Positions 18,233 through 27,137 are shown, counted from the first letter of the stretch. The stretch is DNA of 64,000 nucleotides from RACS-047 sp031553855 (GCA_031553855.1 JAVBKW010000005.1:20977-84976), one strand, 5' to 3'. Program-made: numbers and translations. The notes: generated by a model from the letters alone, not told the origin.

Positions 18233-19029
18233 ACAAGTATCAAGCCGAATTGAAAGAATACTCAATGCTCAAAAGCACAAAGATCATAGACGCCCATACG
18301 CATATGGGAGATGTATACGGAACTTGCTTGTCTGTTCACGATGTAGAAGGCTGCATTAAGATCATGGATGAACAAAATATCGAGTGGTTATTCTGTTCGC
18401 CGCACGCAGATCTTTTCAGTCCGCTATCAGTCAACAGCGAAATAGTTGAGATATTAAAATTTTATTCGAAACGCATAAAGGGTTATTATGGTTTTAATCC
18501 GAATTATGAAAGTGAATATTCAAAGGAAATAAAAAATGTTCCAAAGGATAAGCGTTTTATAGGCTATAAGCTTTTGCCTGAATACCATAGAACGCCTCTA
18601 TCTGCTAAGGCATACCAAACTCTTTTTGATGTTGCCGACGAGAGTTCCCTTCTCATTCTTATCCATACATGGGGAGGAAGTCCCTATAACTCGCCCAAAG
18701 AAATTGAGCTGTTGCTTAAACGTTATAAAAAGCTAAAAATAATTATGGGGCATTCAGCACCGGGAGAAGCGGATGCCGCGATAAAATTAGCTGCCGATTA
18801 CGAAAACGCGTATCTTGACCTTTGCGATATCCACCGCCATAGCGGAATGGTTCAAAAAATGGTCGAAGGGGCAGGTTCAAAAAAGGTTTTGTTCGGCACG
18901 GATATGCCATGGTATGATCCTTCGTATTGCTTGGGAAGCGTCATATATTCAGATATTTCTGAAGAAAGTATGAGCGATATATTATATAATAACGCAAAAA
19001 AATTGTTAGACATTAATGACAGGAGATGA
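18229..19029 (+). CDS. Amidohydrolase-2 family hydrolase with intact metal site
   Basis: Probable metal-dependent hydrolase or lactonase of the amidohydrolase-2 family. The metal motif DAHTHMGD is near residue 22, followed by LIHTWGG, IMGHSAPGE and the catalytic-Asp region LFGTDMPWYDP, so all expected ligands are present. The size (266 residues) is normal. The family includes lactonases and decarboxylases acting on sugar-acid or aromatic substrates; with an isomerase and a dehydrogenase next door, a sugar-lactone or related substrate is reasonable but inferred. It is translationally coupled to the upstream degenerate relative and separated by 2 bases from the isomerase gene. Confidence 0.83.
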   Translation: MNKYQAELKEYSMLKSTKIIDAHTHMGDVYGTCLSVHDVEGCIKIMDEQNIEWLFCSPHADLFSPLSVNSEIVEILKFYSKRIKGYYGFNPNYESEYSKEIKNVPKDKRFIGYKLLPEYHRTPLSAKAYQTLFDVADESSLLILIHTWGGSPYNSPKEIELLLKRYKKLKIIMGHSAPGEADAAIKLAADYENAYLDLCDIHRHSGMVQKMVEGAGSKKVLFGTDMPWYDPSYCLGSVIYSDISEESMSDILYNNAKKLLDINDRR

Positions 19030-19031
19030 TT

Positions 19032-20495
19032 ATGAAAAAAATTATTAAATCTTTCGAAGAAGGCGCGGATGTAGTAGGAGATATACTTACTGCAGGTAAG
19101 GGAAAAAATGATATTAAAATCGGACTTTTGACGCTGGGTTATTTTGAATATTGGCGCATGTTTCCCGATATTCTGCCGATCGTAGCGCAAGATCTTAAAG
19201 AAATTGAAACTCGGTTTAAGAAAGAATATAAAAACGTTGTTTTTTCGGGTATGGTCGATACGCTCGACACCGCCGATGCTGCAGGACGAATGTTCAGAGA
19301 AAAAAATGTGGATATTGTTATAGCAGTATGCGGAACGTATGTCGCCGACTTTATTACTCTAACTGCACTCGACTATGTAAAAAATAAGCCTCTTATCCTC
19401 TTTTCTATGCAGTCGGGAGATAATATTGATTTAAATGGAACGTATGCAAACAGCCTAAGAAACAGCGGACTCATCGGAACTTCTCAGCTTACCGGCACAC
19501 TTGTCAAGCTGCGCCGTAAATTTAAAACTGTAGTCGGTTCTAAAAATGACGAATCTGCGTATGAAAAAATGAATGATTACATAAAGGCAAGTCAGGCTAT
19601 CGAAGATATTCGTGAAAGCAATATAGGCATAATCGGGCACGTTTTTAGAGGTATGTACGACATTGAACTCTCTAAAACCTTTTTAAAAAGCACATTCGGC
19701 GTAAATGTGATTTCTATTCAAAGCTCACATTTGCTTGAAACTTGGAAAGGGGTCACGAACGAGGAAACGAAAATAGAAACGGATGCTCTGTTAAAGCGTT
19801 TCAAAATTAAAAATGTTACTGAAAATGACGTTTTCTATGCTTGCAAGCTTGCTATTGCTATGGAAAAAATATCCAAGAAGTTCAAGCTAGACGCGCTCTG
19901 TTTCTTAGATCAGCATTTTGTGCAGCGCCAGCTTCTCACATCCGCCCGTATCGGCGCGTCGCTTTTAATGGAAAGAACAGGAATGTCCGTCAATTGCGAA
20001 GGGGATTTGGGCGGTCTTGTTACGATGATGTTAATGAAAAGTCTTACGGGTAAATCGCCGCTTATGGGAGAATGGGGTGAGTATGACCTCGCTTCTAATT
20101 CCTGCCTTATTATGGGGCATGGCATCGCAACTCCGGATTTGGCAAAAAATAATGAATCGATTAAGCTTTCTAGAACTCCCGAGGAATGGGGGATGGAAGG
20201 CGGAGGGCTGAATTATGAGCTGTGCGTCAAGTCGTCTGCCGTCACGTTGAGCCACATTCTTGAGGGTCAGGACGGTTACCGTATGATAATCTCTGAGGCG
20301 GAAACTATTGATTTTCCTGCTATGAACTATGATGAGATATACGCTCTTGTTCGCACGCGCAAGCCGGTGCGGGAATATCTAGAGGATGTACTCAACTACG
20401 GCGTATCCCATCATTGTATTCTGGGAATAGGCCATATGGGAAAACAGCTTGAAATAGTATGCGATCTTCTCGGAATAGAGAAATTTAAGATTTAA
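19032..20495 (+). CDS. L-arabinose/L-fucose isomerase-like protein
   Basis: Sugar ketol-isomerase-fold protein. The N-terminal part has the alpha/beta pattern of the AraA/FucI superfamily (IGLLTLGYFEYW, VDIVIAVCGTYVAD), and the C-terminal part has SVNCEGDLGGLVTMM and CLIMGHG, which carry a Glu and a His where AraA-type enzymes bind Mn2+. The start at 19032 is chosen because AGGAG lies 6 bases upstream; the ATG at 19026 touches that site. Length is near AraA (about 500). It is not close enough to araA or fucI to name the sugar. It probably interconverts an aldose and a ketose released from the imported glycan. Confidence 0.78.
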   Translation: MKKIIKSFEEGADVVGDILTAGKGKNDIKIGLLTLGYFEYWRMFPDILPIVAQDLKEIETRFKKEYKNVVFSGMVDTLDTADAAGRMFREKNVDIVIAVCGTYVADFITLTALDYVKNKPLILFSMQSGDNIDLNGTYANSLRNSGLIGTSQLTGTLVKLRRKFKTVVGSKNDESAYEKMNDYIKASQAIEDIRESNIGIIGHVFRGMYDIELSKTFLKSTFGVNVISIQSSHLLETWKGVTNEETKIETDALLKRFKIKNVTENDVFYACKLAIAMEKISKKFKLDALCFLDQHFVQRQLLTSARIGASLLMERTGMSVNCEGDLGGLVTMMLMKSLTGKSPLMGEWGEYDLASNSCLIMGHGIATPDLAKNNESIKLSRTPEEWGMEGGGLNYELCVKSSAVTLSHILEGQDGYRMIISEAETIDFPAMNYDEIYALVRTRKPVREYLEDVLNYGVSHHCILGIGHMGKQLEIVCDLLGIEKFKI

Positions 20496-20518
20496 GCGGA
20501 CTTTATTGGAGAAAAACT

Positions 20519-21790
20519 ATGAAAAGAATGAGTGCAGCGGTCATAGGTTTCGGCGACAGAAGCGAAATATACAGCAAGTATTCGCTTGCTCATCCGGAAG
20601 AATTGAAAATCACAGCTGTCGTCGAGCCTGACGCGGTACGGCGTAATTTAGCAAAAAAATTATTTGATATACCGGATGGAAATTGCTTTTGCGACGTTGA
20701 TTCTTTTATAAAAAAAGGAAAACTTGCAGACTTTGTGATCAATGGTACAATGGACAATCTGCATATCAAAACAACGTTGCCTTTGTTGCCGCTTGGCTAT
20801 GATGTATTGCTTGAAAAGCCAATAACTTCCGATAAAAAAGAGCTTCTTGAGCTAATGTCAACGTCAAAGCTTTATAATAATAAAATCGTCGTATGTCATG
20901 TCTTGCGTTATGCGCCGTTTTATGATAAAATAAAACAGCTTATTCATGCTGGGGATATCGGAAAAGTGCGGCATATCGAAACAGCGGAAAATGTAGGCGT
21001 AGCGCATGCGTCTGTATCATATATACGCGGGAAATGGAACAAAAAATCAGTCTGCGGGTCTTCGTATCTTTTGGCAAAATGCTGTCATGATACGGATCTT
21101 CTTTGCTGGCTCAATTCCGGCACTATTCCTGTTAAAGTCGCTAGCATGGGCAGCCGTAACTATTTTATTGCCCAAAACGCTCCGGAAGGTGCCGGAACGC
21201 GTTGCCTGAACGATTGTCCGCATGTCGATACATGTGCGTATAGCGCAAAGTCCATGCATTTGGATAATAATCCTATACCGTTAATTGTATGGCGCGGACT
21301 TAATAAGCTTCCCGGTGAAGTTACTATGCAAGAGCGCATAAATTCGCTAAAGACTGATAACCCTCACGGAGCCTGCATATTTAAAACAGATGCGGACTTA
21401 ATCGATCAACAGTCTGTTATGGTCGGATTTGATAACGGATCTACGGCTTGCCATTTACTGTTCAGTTCGGCGATGCGTGCCGGGCGCAGAATTAAAGTAT
21501 ATGGCACAAAAGGTGAAATAGAAGGGTTTACTGAAGATAACTTTTTTGTTGTCAGGCATTATAATCCGGATAATATTCTGTATATCGAGAAAACGGTTAA
21601 GATTACAGAAGCAGCTTCAGATGACGGCCATCACGGCGGAGACAGCAGGATAGTGGCTGATTTTCTAAAAGTTTTGCGCGGGGAAAAACCGTCTTTATCT
21701 ACAAGTCGGCTTGAGGATTCGGTAAATAGCCATCTTATCGTTTACGCCGCGGATGAATCAATGGAAAAAGATAAATTCATATTTATTTAA
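20519..21790 (+). CDS. Gfo/Idh/MocA-family oxidoreductase
   Basis: NAD(P)-dependent sugar dehydrogenase-type protein. The Rossmann start reads AAVIGFGDRSEIY, the catalytic-lysine motif LLEKPIT is near residue 100, and the C-terminal alpha/beta domain begins at HIETAENVGV with a CCHDTDLLCW catalytic stretch. A Cys cluster (CLNDCPHVDTC) near residue 230 is seen in a subset of the family and could bind a metal or be structural. Length (423) is slightly above the usual 350-390. A GGAG site precedes the start. Neighbours suggest oxidation of a sugar or sugar alcohol to a lactone or ketone. Confidence 0.87.
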   Translation: MKRMSAAVIGFGDRSEIYSKYSLAHPEELKITAVVEPDAVRRNLAKKLFDIPDGNCFCDVDSFIKKGKLADFVINGTMDNLHIKTTLPLLPLGYDVLLEKPITSDKKELLELMSTSKLYNNKIVVCHVLRYAPFYDKIKQLIHAGDIGKVRHIETAENVGVAHASVSYIRGKWNKKSVCGSSYLLAKCCHDTDLLCWLNSGTIPVKVASMGSRNYFIAQNAPEGAGTRCLNDCPHVDTCAYSAKSMHLDNNPIPLIVWRGLNKLPGEVTMQERINSLKTDNPHGACIFKTDADLIDQQSVMVGFDNGSTACHLLFSSAMRAGRRIKVYGTKGEIEGFTEDNFFVVRHYNPDNILYIEKTVKITEAASDDGHHGGDSRIVADFLKVLRGEKPSLSTSRLEDSVNSHLIVYAADESMEKDKFIFI

Positions 21791-21805
21791 AACGGGAGTA
21801 TTTTT

Positions 21806-22843
21806 ATGTCGGTCATGACTGTAACGGGTAAGGTCAAAAAGAATGAATTAGGCGTCGTTTTACCGCATGAACACCTTCTTATATCTTTAAAAAGCCTGGT
21901 TAACCCACCCTTTGATGAAATAAAACTGGCACGTTTTTATGAGCCGCTAGCCCTCAATAACCGCTATTTGATTTATAATGATCCATATGCTCTTTATGAC
22001 AATGCCGAAATAAATGATGAAAAAGTATTGAAGAAAGAGCTTTTGATGTATTTAAACGCAGGCGGTGGTACGCTTGTGGACGTCACTCTTGATTCTATAG
22101 GACGTAATCCTGCCGCATTAAAATCGTTTTCTTTAGAAACGGGCGTAAAAATAATAATGGGGTGCGGCGAATATTTAGGTGTAACTCATTCAGAATCAGT
22201 TGAAAAGCTTACTGTAAGAGCATTAGCAGATAATTTATTAAAGGAAATAAACTTCGGCGTCGGCGGTACCGGTATAAAACCTGGCGTAATTGGTGAGATA
22301 GGAACAAGCGAGCCTATAACGGAAAACGAAATCAAGGCGCTTGATGCCGCGGCATTAGCTGCAGTAGAGAGCGGGTTATCGGTTCACGTCCATACCTCTT
22401 TGTGGGGAAGAAACGGCCTGTTTGTTATAGAACGCATGAAAAAAGCGGGTCTTAAAGCAGAAAAAATCTGTATCAATCATGTCGATGTTGATTTACGCTT
22501 TGATTATCTTGAGCAATTATTGAGTCTTGGAGCATATGTGGAATTTGACAATTTCGGAAAGGAATTTTATGTCGAAAAACGCAAGGGATCAATAATAAAC
22601 GGACGTTTCGCTTATGATTTAGAGCGCGCAGAGATGATCAGGCGTTTGTCAAATCACAGTAAGCATTTTCAGCAGCGTATTCTAATAAGTAACGATATTT
22701 GCCTTAAAAGTATGCTGACCGAGTACGGTGGAAACGGTTATGGGCATATATTGAATACGATCGTCCCTATGCTAAGGGAAAATGGTTTTACAGACGCAGA
22801 AATAAACGGTTTTATAAAAGATAACCCTCAGAGGTTTTTATAG
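21806..22843 (+). CDS. Phosphotriesterase-family hydrolase (probable sugar lactonase)
   Basis: Metal-dependent TIM-barrel hydrolase of the phosphotriesterase family (PF02126). All ligand motifs are visible: LPHEHLL near residue 26, the bridging acidic residue in VIGEIGTSEP, VHVHTSLW, ICINHVDVD and the final Asp in LISNDICLKS. Family members nearest in context are lactonases acting on sugar lactones; true organophosphate hydrolysis is unlikely. It lies 15 bases after the dehydrogenase gene, a natural pairing in which the dehydrogenase forms a lactone and this enzyme opens it. That pairing is inference. A GGGAG site supports the ATG at 21806. Confidence 0.85.
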   Translation: MSVMTVTGKVKKNELGVVLPHEHLLISLKSLVNPPFDEIKLARFYEPLALNNRYLIYNDPYALYDNAEINDEKVLKKELLMYLNAGGGTLVDVTLDSIGRNPAALKSFSLETGVKIIMGCGEYLGVTHSESVEKLTVRALADNLLKEINFGVGGTGIKPGVIGEIGTSEPITENEIKALDAAALAAVESGLSVHVHTSLWGRNGLFVIERMKKAGLKAEKICINHVDVDLRFDYLEQLLSLGAYVEFDNFGKEFYVEKRKGSIINGRFAYDLERAEMIRRLSNHSKHFQQRILISNDICLKSMLTEYGGNGYGHILNTIVPMLRENGFTDAEINGFIKDNPQRFL

Positions 22844-22858
22844 CCTAAAGGATTTTAT

Positions 22859-24076
22859 ATGATTAAATCAGAAAGAATAGAAAGCTTTTCTCAATTAGGC
22901 TTCGGCTTATTTGTTCATTACGGTTTGTACAGCGTTTTGGGCAGGGGTGAATGGGTTAAAAAATTGGAGAATATTCCTGATATAGAATATTCAAAACTTT
23001 TAAAGAAATTTAAAGTAAATAAAAATTGGGCTGAAAGACTGTGTAAAACGGCTTTTGAAACGGGCGTAAAATATATTGTTCTCACCGCAAGGCACCATGA
23101 CGGCTTTTCTCTTTTCGACACGTTAGGCCTCAATGATTTTGACGCGCCGCATTCTGCCGCAAAGCGCGATCTGATTCGGGAATTTACCGATGCATGCAGA
23201 AAATATAACATTATACCTTTTCTCTACCATACATTGATAGACTGGACAATGGAAAAGAGATTTTCAAAGTTTTCCGATTATATGAAATATTTGCGGGATA
23301 GTTTGGAAATATTGCTCACAAAATATGGCAAAATCGGCGGTTTTTGGTTTGACGGGATGTGGGAGTATCCACAAAACGATTGGGAAGAGGACGCGCTTTA
23401 CAGCCTTATCAGAAAATATCAGCCGGACGCTATGATAGTCAATAACACCGGTCTATCGGAGCTCGGAAAGGTCGGGCACAAAGAAATAGACTCTGTGACC
23501 TTTGAGCGCGGCGAAATCAAAGGTACGGCAGCTGGCGCGGACGGAAACAGGCTGGCGTCTGAAATGTGCCAGATTTTCAATCAACATTGGGCGTATGCTG
23601 AAAACGATATAAACTATAAATCCGTCAAAGAAATACTCGGGGATTATTGCGCATGCAGAAAATATAACGCTAACTTTCTTTTAAATATAGGGCCGGTTGC
23701 AGACGGATCTATAAGAATAATGGATGGAGAATTTTTGAAAGCGATAGGCAAGTGGGTAAGAAGCAATAATGAGGCATTATATCTGCCAAAACCTTATGAT
23801 GCGGTAAAGGACAGTAAAGATTTTGTTTTAAAAGACGGAAATAATTACTATGTATTCGTTCATGATGTTCCCATGGCTGCAAACCCCAATGTCGCAAAAT
23901 TTCTTAAAACTTCCGGTGAGATATGTCTTGACATAACTGAGCCTAAAGCGGCGATATGGCTTGATAACGGCGAAAAGGTGGAATACCATTGTGAGAATGA
24001 AAGAGTATTCTTTATAAAGAAGCCATTTTATTACGGAACAGATTTTATTGTACGCGTTGCTAAATTTACAGTTTAA
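22859..24076 (+). CDS. GH29 alpha-L-fucosidase-like enzyme, cytoplasmic
   Basis: Glycoside hydrolase of family 29, which cleaves terminal alpha-L-fucose. Family motifs are FGLFVHYGLYSVLGRGEW near the N-terminus, LTARHHDGFSLFDT, and the nucleophile region GGFWFDGMWEY, in which the Asp is the likely nucleophile. The 405 residues cover the catalytic barrel and a short C-terminal beta domain. There is no signal peptide, so it should act in the cytoplasm on imported oligosaccharide. It is the last gene of the + strand run and overlaps the convergent URO-D gene by 11 bases. The exact glycosidic specificity is unproven. Confidence 0.87.
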   Translation: MIKSERIESFSQLGFGLFVHYGLYSVLGRGEWVKKLENIPDIEYSKLLKKFKVNKNWAERLCKTAFETGVKYIVLTARHHDGFSLFDTLGLNDFDAPHSAAKRDLIREFTDACRKYNIIPFLYHTLIDWTMEKRFSKFSDYMKYLRDSLEILLTKYGKIGGFWFDGMWEYPQNDWEEDALYSLIRKYQPDAMIVNNTGLSELGKVGHKEIDSVTFERGEIKGTAAGADGNRLASEMCQIFNQHWAYAENDINYKSVKEILGDYCACRKYNANFLLNIGPVADGSIRIMDGEFLKAIGKWVRSNNEALYLPKPYDAVKDSKDFVLKDGNNYYVFVHDVPMAANPNVAKFLKTSGEICLDITEPKAAIWLDNGEKVEYHCENERVFFIKKPFYYGTDFIVRVAKFTV

Positions 24077-25100
24077 AATCCGGAACGGCTGCCTTAAGCA
24101 AAGCAAAATAGTTTTCGGCAGGCACATAATTGGCAATACTATTGCCGCTGCCGAGCGCATAAGCACCGTCTTGCGCAGATTGTTCAAGCATAGCCGAGCA
24201 GCGTTTTGTAATTTCGTCTAGCGGGCTCCGTATAATAAAGTCAAGATCTATTCCGCCTACGATAGCGACATTCTTATGATAATTTTTATAGGCTTGTTCG
24301 ACGGGTAAAATTTTATCTTCGTTAGAATGTTTAGCATCAAATCCGAGCAATGCCGGATTATAAATATCTTCGTAAATTCCCGTGAAATTTCCGCAGGAGT
24401 GCAGCACTACAGGAACGTTGTGTTTATGGCCTAATTCAACGATTTTTTTGTGCCAGGGGTAAACATATGTTTTGAGCTGATCATGCGAGAGCAAGGTAGA
24501 CGAAAAGAATCCCCAGTCGTCGTTGCTCATGATGAGGCCTACTGAAGAGTAGTTGAGACAATTTTCATAATATCGAAGCAGGCGGCTGCCTACATTGTCA
24601 AAAACCAATTTGGCAAGAGCAGGTTCATCTTCCAGCATAAAACATAGAGTTTCATAGCCGACGATTCCGATAGTGTTCTCAAGAATCCCGTCGCGTCCAT
24701 AAACCATCAGCTTGAAATCGTCCGGCATAAATTTTTCAGAGACTTTTAAAATAGAATAGTCGTAACTATCAGGGTTGTTCCATATGTATTTTTCGAACGT
24801 TTCGTAATCCTTTATAAGTCCGCCGTCATTTATAGAGTACGATACGACGTTTTCAGGTTTGTTACGGTTGAAATGAAAGTCTGAACCGATAACCGAGGCG
24901 TATTCATATCCGGCTGCGGAAAAAGCGTTGATATTAAATTTAGCTATGCTTTCGATGTTTGTATGATCAGGTTCGAAACCTGCCAGAGCGGCCTTGATTT
25001 TAGGATCGATCAAAAACTCAAAAAGAGTGGGTTTTTCAGGTTTCTTTTTATTTAACACTTGTAATAAATTGCGTGAAAACGCCGGTTTTCTGCTTGTCAT
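24066..25100 (-). CDS. Uroporphyrinogen decarboxylase-family (URO-D-like) protein
   Basis: TIM-barrel protein of the URO-D superfamily, probably a methyltransferase-type member (MtaA/CmuA-like) rather than a haem enzyme. The HSCGNF motif carries the His and Cys that bind zinc in the methyltransferases, followed by GGIDLDFI and a C-terminal YALGSGNSI. The start is placed at 25100 (MTSRKPAF), where a GAGG site lies 10 bases upstream; the longer frame to 25208 would run through the divergent promoter region. No haem or corrinoid genes are nearby. URO-D-like genes of this kind recur in glycan-use loci of gut bacteria, but the reaction is not known to me. Confidence 0.8.
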   Translation of the reverse strand: MTSRKPAFSRNLLQVLNKKKPEKPTLFEFLIDPKIKAALAGFEPDHTNIESIAKFNINAFSAAGYEYASVIGSDFHFNRNKPENVVSYSINDGGLIKDYETFEKYIWNNPDSYDYSILKVSEKFMPDDFKLMVYGRDGILENTIGIVGYETLCFMLEDEPALAKLVFDNVGSRLLRYYENCLNYSSVGLIMSNDDWGFFSSTLLSHDQLKTYVYPWHKKIVELGHKHNVPVVLHSCGNFTGIYEDIYNPALLGFDAKHSNEDKILPVEQAYKNYHKNVAIVGGIDLDFIIRSPLDEITKRCSAMLEQSAQDGAYALGSGNSIANYVPAENYFALLKAAVPDFKL

Positions 25101-25217
25101 TGATTTTCTATCCTCAAATATATTAATACTATTATTATAAACTATATTTGAAGTTTTTTCTACAATTTTTTTGGTCAAAACTAACAATATATTGCACTTG
25201 CGCCACAAAAAGCTTAA
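25101..25217. promoter_or_regulatory. Divergent intergenic region between URO-D-like and AraC genes
   Basis: AT-rich 117 bases between the URO-D-like gene (-) and the AraC-type regulator gene (+). On the - strand TATAAT is read at 25139-25134 and is a candidate -10 box for the URO-D-like gene; no good -35 accompanies it. It is a likely place for AraC-type operators. No clear inverted repeat was found. Confidence 0.35.
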
Positions 25218-26075
25218 ATGCGAGGGGATCTGGAAGCAAAATTGAATATTGAAAAAAGCGGAAACAGAGAAATTTTTCTAAATGGCAGCGCGGCAAACCT
25301 TATAATAAAGTTTTGTCATAAAGAGCGCGTTGTGCTTGCACATTTCCATGATCGTATAGAAATTGTTTATTGCAACACATCAGGTATCCTTAATATTGAC
25401 GGTGCTGAGTTTTCTTTTGATTCCGGAGATTTTTTATTGATAGATTTCAACACTCTTCATTCGGTTTACGCCGCCGATGAGGGTGGATTCAGTGCAATAA
25501 TTATCACTCTGCAGTACTTAAATTCATCGAATAAACAATATACCGATATGATGTCGCCGTTTTATATAAGCCGTTTACATTGTCCGGTCATAAACCCTAT
25601 AGATACAATATATAATGAGCTAAAACAAATCTATGAGTCCTTGTATAACATGCAGGAATCGCCTCTTGTTCCGGCATTGCTTTCGGAATACTTTAAATTG
25701 ATCGGACTTTGGCTCGGTCTGCCGCGCTATGAAAAAAGTGCAGGAACTCAAGATGAGTTAATCCGCAATGCCGTCAGCTATATTAATGAAAATTTGAATT
25801 CGGACTTAACCCTGAATAAATTATCAGAAATTTTTTCGCTTAATAAATTCAGTTTTTTTAGAAAATTCAAGTTTCTCACCGGCTATACTCCGAATAAATA
25901 TGTTATGCGCTCAAGATTGGAGAAAGCCGCAAAATACTTGATGCAGGGATATAATGTTACCCAGACTGCAATCAGTATCGGCTTTGAAAATATGAGTTAT
26001 TTTACGAAATGTTTTTCGGAATATTATTTGGTTTTGCCGTCAGATTATGCAAAAAAAACTGGTTTTCTTAAGTAA
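25218..26075 (+). CDS. AraC-family transcriptional regulator
   Basis: Likely sugar-responsive activator of the adjacent locus. Residues about 20-110 form a cupin-like ligand domain (LAHFHDRIEIVY, DSGDFLLIDFNTLHSV). The C-terminal ~100 residues hold two helix-turn-helix motifs: LTLNKLSEIFSLNKFSFFRKF with the TGYTPNKYV linker, and VTQTAISIGFENMSYFTKCF. The start at 25218 lacks a clear ribosome site; a TTG at 25242 preceded by GGAAG is an alternative. It stands alone, divergent from the URO-D-like gene, and is followed by repeat copy C. Control of the 1-24 kb genes is inferred from position. Confidence 0.9.
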   Translation: MRGDLEAKLNIEKSGNREIFLNGSAANLIIKFCHKERVVLAHFHDRIEIVYCNTSGILNIDGAEFSFDSGDFLLIDFNTLHSVYAADEGGFSAIIITLQYLNSSNKQYTDMMSPFYISRLHCPVINPIDTIYNELKQIYESLYNMQESPLVPALLSEYFKLIGLWLGLPRYEKSAGTQDELIRNAVSYINENLNSDLTLNKLSEIFSLNKFSFFRKFKFLTGYTPNKYVMRSRLEKAAKYLMQGYNVTQTAISIGFENMSYFTKCFSEYYLVLPSDYAKKTGFLK

Positions 26076-26185
26076 AAGATTTGAAGTAATATATGGCTCT
26101 GCCGGAAATAAAAAAAGAAAATTATCATATCGATCGGATGCCTTCTTGCTGGCAAACGGACCTATTTCGTAACTTTTGACTTGTG

Positions 26186-26324
26186 TTGATTCCAAAAGCA
26201 AAAATGCTTGCTTGCAAGGGCATTTTTGCGCCACCGACAAAGGTGCATACCCCGCGCTTTAGCGTAAGAAGGCGCGCCAAAGGCGCGAGGTGCAGGATTT
26301 ATCCTGCGGTATGAATACCCTTTA
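26186..26324 (+). repeat. Structured dispersed repeat, copy C
   Basis: Third copy of the 139-bp repeat, 110 bases after the AraC stop. First, third and fourth hairpins are intact (AAAATGC/GCATTTT, CGCGCC-AAA-GGCGCG, GCAGGA-TTTA-TCCTGC). The second is eroded (GCGCTTTAGCGTAAG). It occupies much of the gene-free stretch 26076-26503. The rest of that stretch is AT-rich, with a weak hairpin GGTTTTTCT...AGAAAAAACC near 26369-26394 and no gene. Confidence 0.92.
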
Positions 26325-26450
26325 CTATATTATACCACACCGGCTCCGATTGCAAACAAAGAAAACAGGGTTTTTCTAAAGAAAAAGAAAAAACCGTTAT
26401 AACCGTTATTTTTGCAGGCCTGCCATACGGCAAGATTAAAGCAAAAACTC

Positions 26451-26481
26451 AAAAAGCAGAGTCGATTTAACTCTGCTTTTT
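26451..26481 (-). terminator. Terminator of tRNA-Leu
   Basis: Perfect 12-bp stem AAAAAGCAGAGT/ACTCTGCTTTTT with a 7-base loop. It lies 22 bases beyond the 3' end of the - strand tRNA gene and ends in a T-rich tract on that strand. Confidence 0.88.
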
Positions 26482-26503
26482 AAGGTTCAAATATTAAACA
26501 TAG

Positions 26504-26587
26504 TGGTGCGATGAAAGGGACTTGAACCCTTACGGTGAAACCATACGCCCCTCAAACGTACGCGTCTGCCAGTTCCGCCACCATCGC
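26504..26587 (-). tRNA. tRNA-Leu (anticodon GAG)
   Basis: 84-nt class II tRNA with the CCA end encoded. The acceptor stem GCGATGG pairs with TCATCGC. The D arm is GCGGAACTGGCAGACGC. The anticodon stem TACGT/GCGTA holds loop TTGAGGG, giving GAG, which reads CUC/CUU Leu codons. A long variable arm and the T arm (AGGGTTCAAGTCCCT) complete the fold. It has its own promoter and terminator. It marks the junction between the accessory block and the core genome. Confidence 0.95.
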
Positions 26588-26623
26588 ATATATTGCCTGC
26601 GGGCTTTTCGAGGATACTCAAAG

Positions 26624-26652
26624 AGTATACTTTATATAAATAGAAAAGTCAA
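26624..26652 (-). promoter_or_regulatory. Sigma-A promoter of tRNA-Leu
   Basis: On the - strand: TTGACT, 17-base spacer, TATACT. The -10 box is 36 bases upstream of the tRNA 5' end, which leaves a short leader. Confidence 0.82.
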
Positions 26653-26798
26653 TTATTTTAACTGTGATTTTTTAAAGCTGTTTTTTAAAGTATTCATAAA
26701 CGTGTACGGACGAGGGTAGAAAAAAATATATCAAAATCGTACATTTTGCATAAAAGAGCCTTAAAAACATCAAACTACTTTTAAAAGGAGGTATGTGT

Positions 26799-27023
26799 AT
26801 GAAGATTGCTAACATTATAGCTTTTGTTATCGTTATCATCGGCTGTATCAACTGGGCTTTAGTCGGAATTTTCGATTTCAACTTAGTTTCGATGATATTC
26901 AGAGGCTATCGTGCTGTAGGAAGCGTTATTACTTACATCTTAGTCGGCGTTTCGGCTTTATGGCTGCTTTTATCCAGCATTGCATCACGCGGAAAAATCG
27001 ATTTCGTTGAAGAAGTAAGATAA
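26799..27023 (+). CDS. DUF378-family small membrane protein
   Basis: Small integral membrane protein of the DUF378 family (PF04070), 74 residues with two transmembrane segments (about 4-24 and 44-63) around a short polar loop containing INWALVGIFDFNLV, the typical family core. The start at 26799 is preferred to the in-frame ATG at 26793 because AGGAGG is 8 bases away, while 26793 is only 1-2 bases from it. It stands alone, followed by a bidirectional terminator. Function is unknown for the family. Confidence 0.88.
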   Translation: MKIANIIAFVIVIIGCINWALVGIFDFNLVSMIFRGYRAVGSVITYILVGVSALWLLLSSIASRGKIDFVEEVR

Positions 27024-27078
27024 TCCGCTCATCCCGGCCTTTAAAACGGAAAAAGGGTAAATCCTTTCCGCAAAACAG

Positions 27079-27126
27079 AAAAAGACTTTTTCGGCTTAGC
27101 ATAAAGCTTAATGAAAAAGTCTTTTT
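27079..27126. terminator. Bidirectional terminator between DUF378 and GNAT genes
   Basis: 14-bp stem AAAAAGACTTTTTC/GAAAAAGTCTTTTT with a smaller internal hairpin. It lies between convergent genes and has T tracts on both strands, so it can serve both. Confidence 0.87.
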
Positions 27127-27137
27127 TTTCTGCTATT

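Noticed and set aside
21806..22843. Phosphotriesterase-family gene as an organophosphate hydrolase
   Set aside because: The sugar-gene context and family breadth favour a lactonase; nothing in the sequence points to phosphotriesters.
1..26075. Accessory block as a prophage or transposon
   Set aside because: No integrase, transposase, phage structural or lysis gene is seen.
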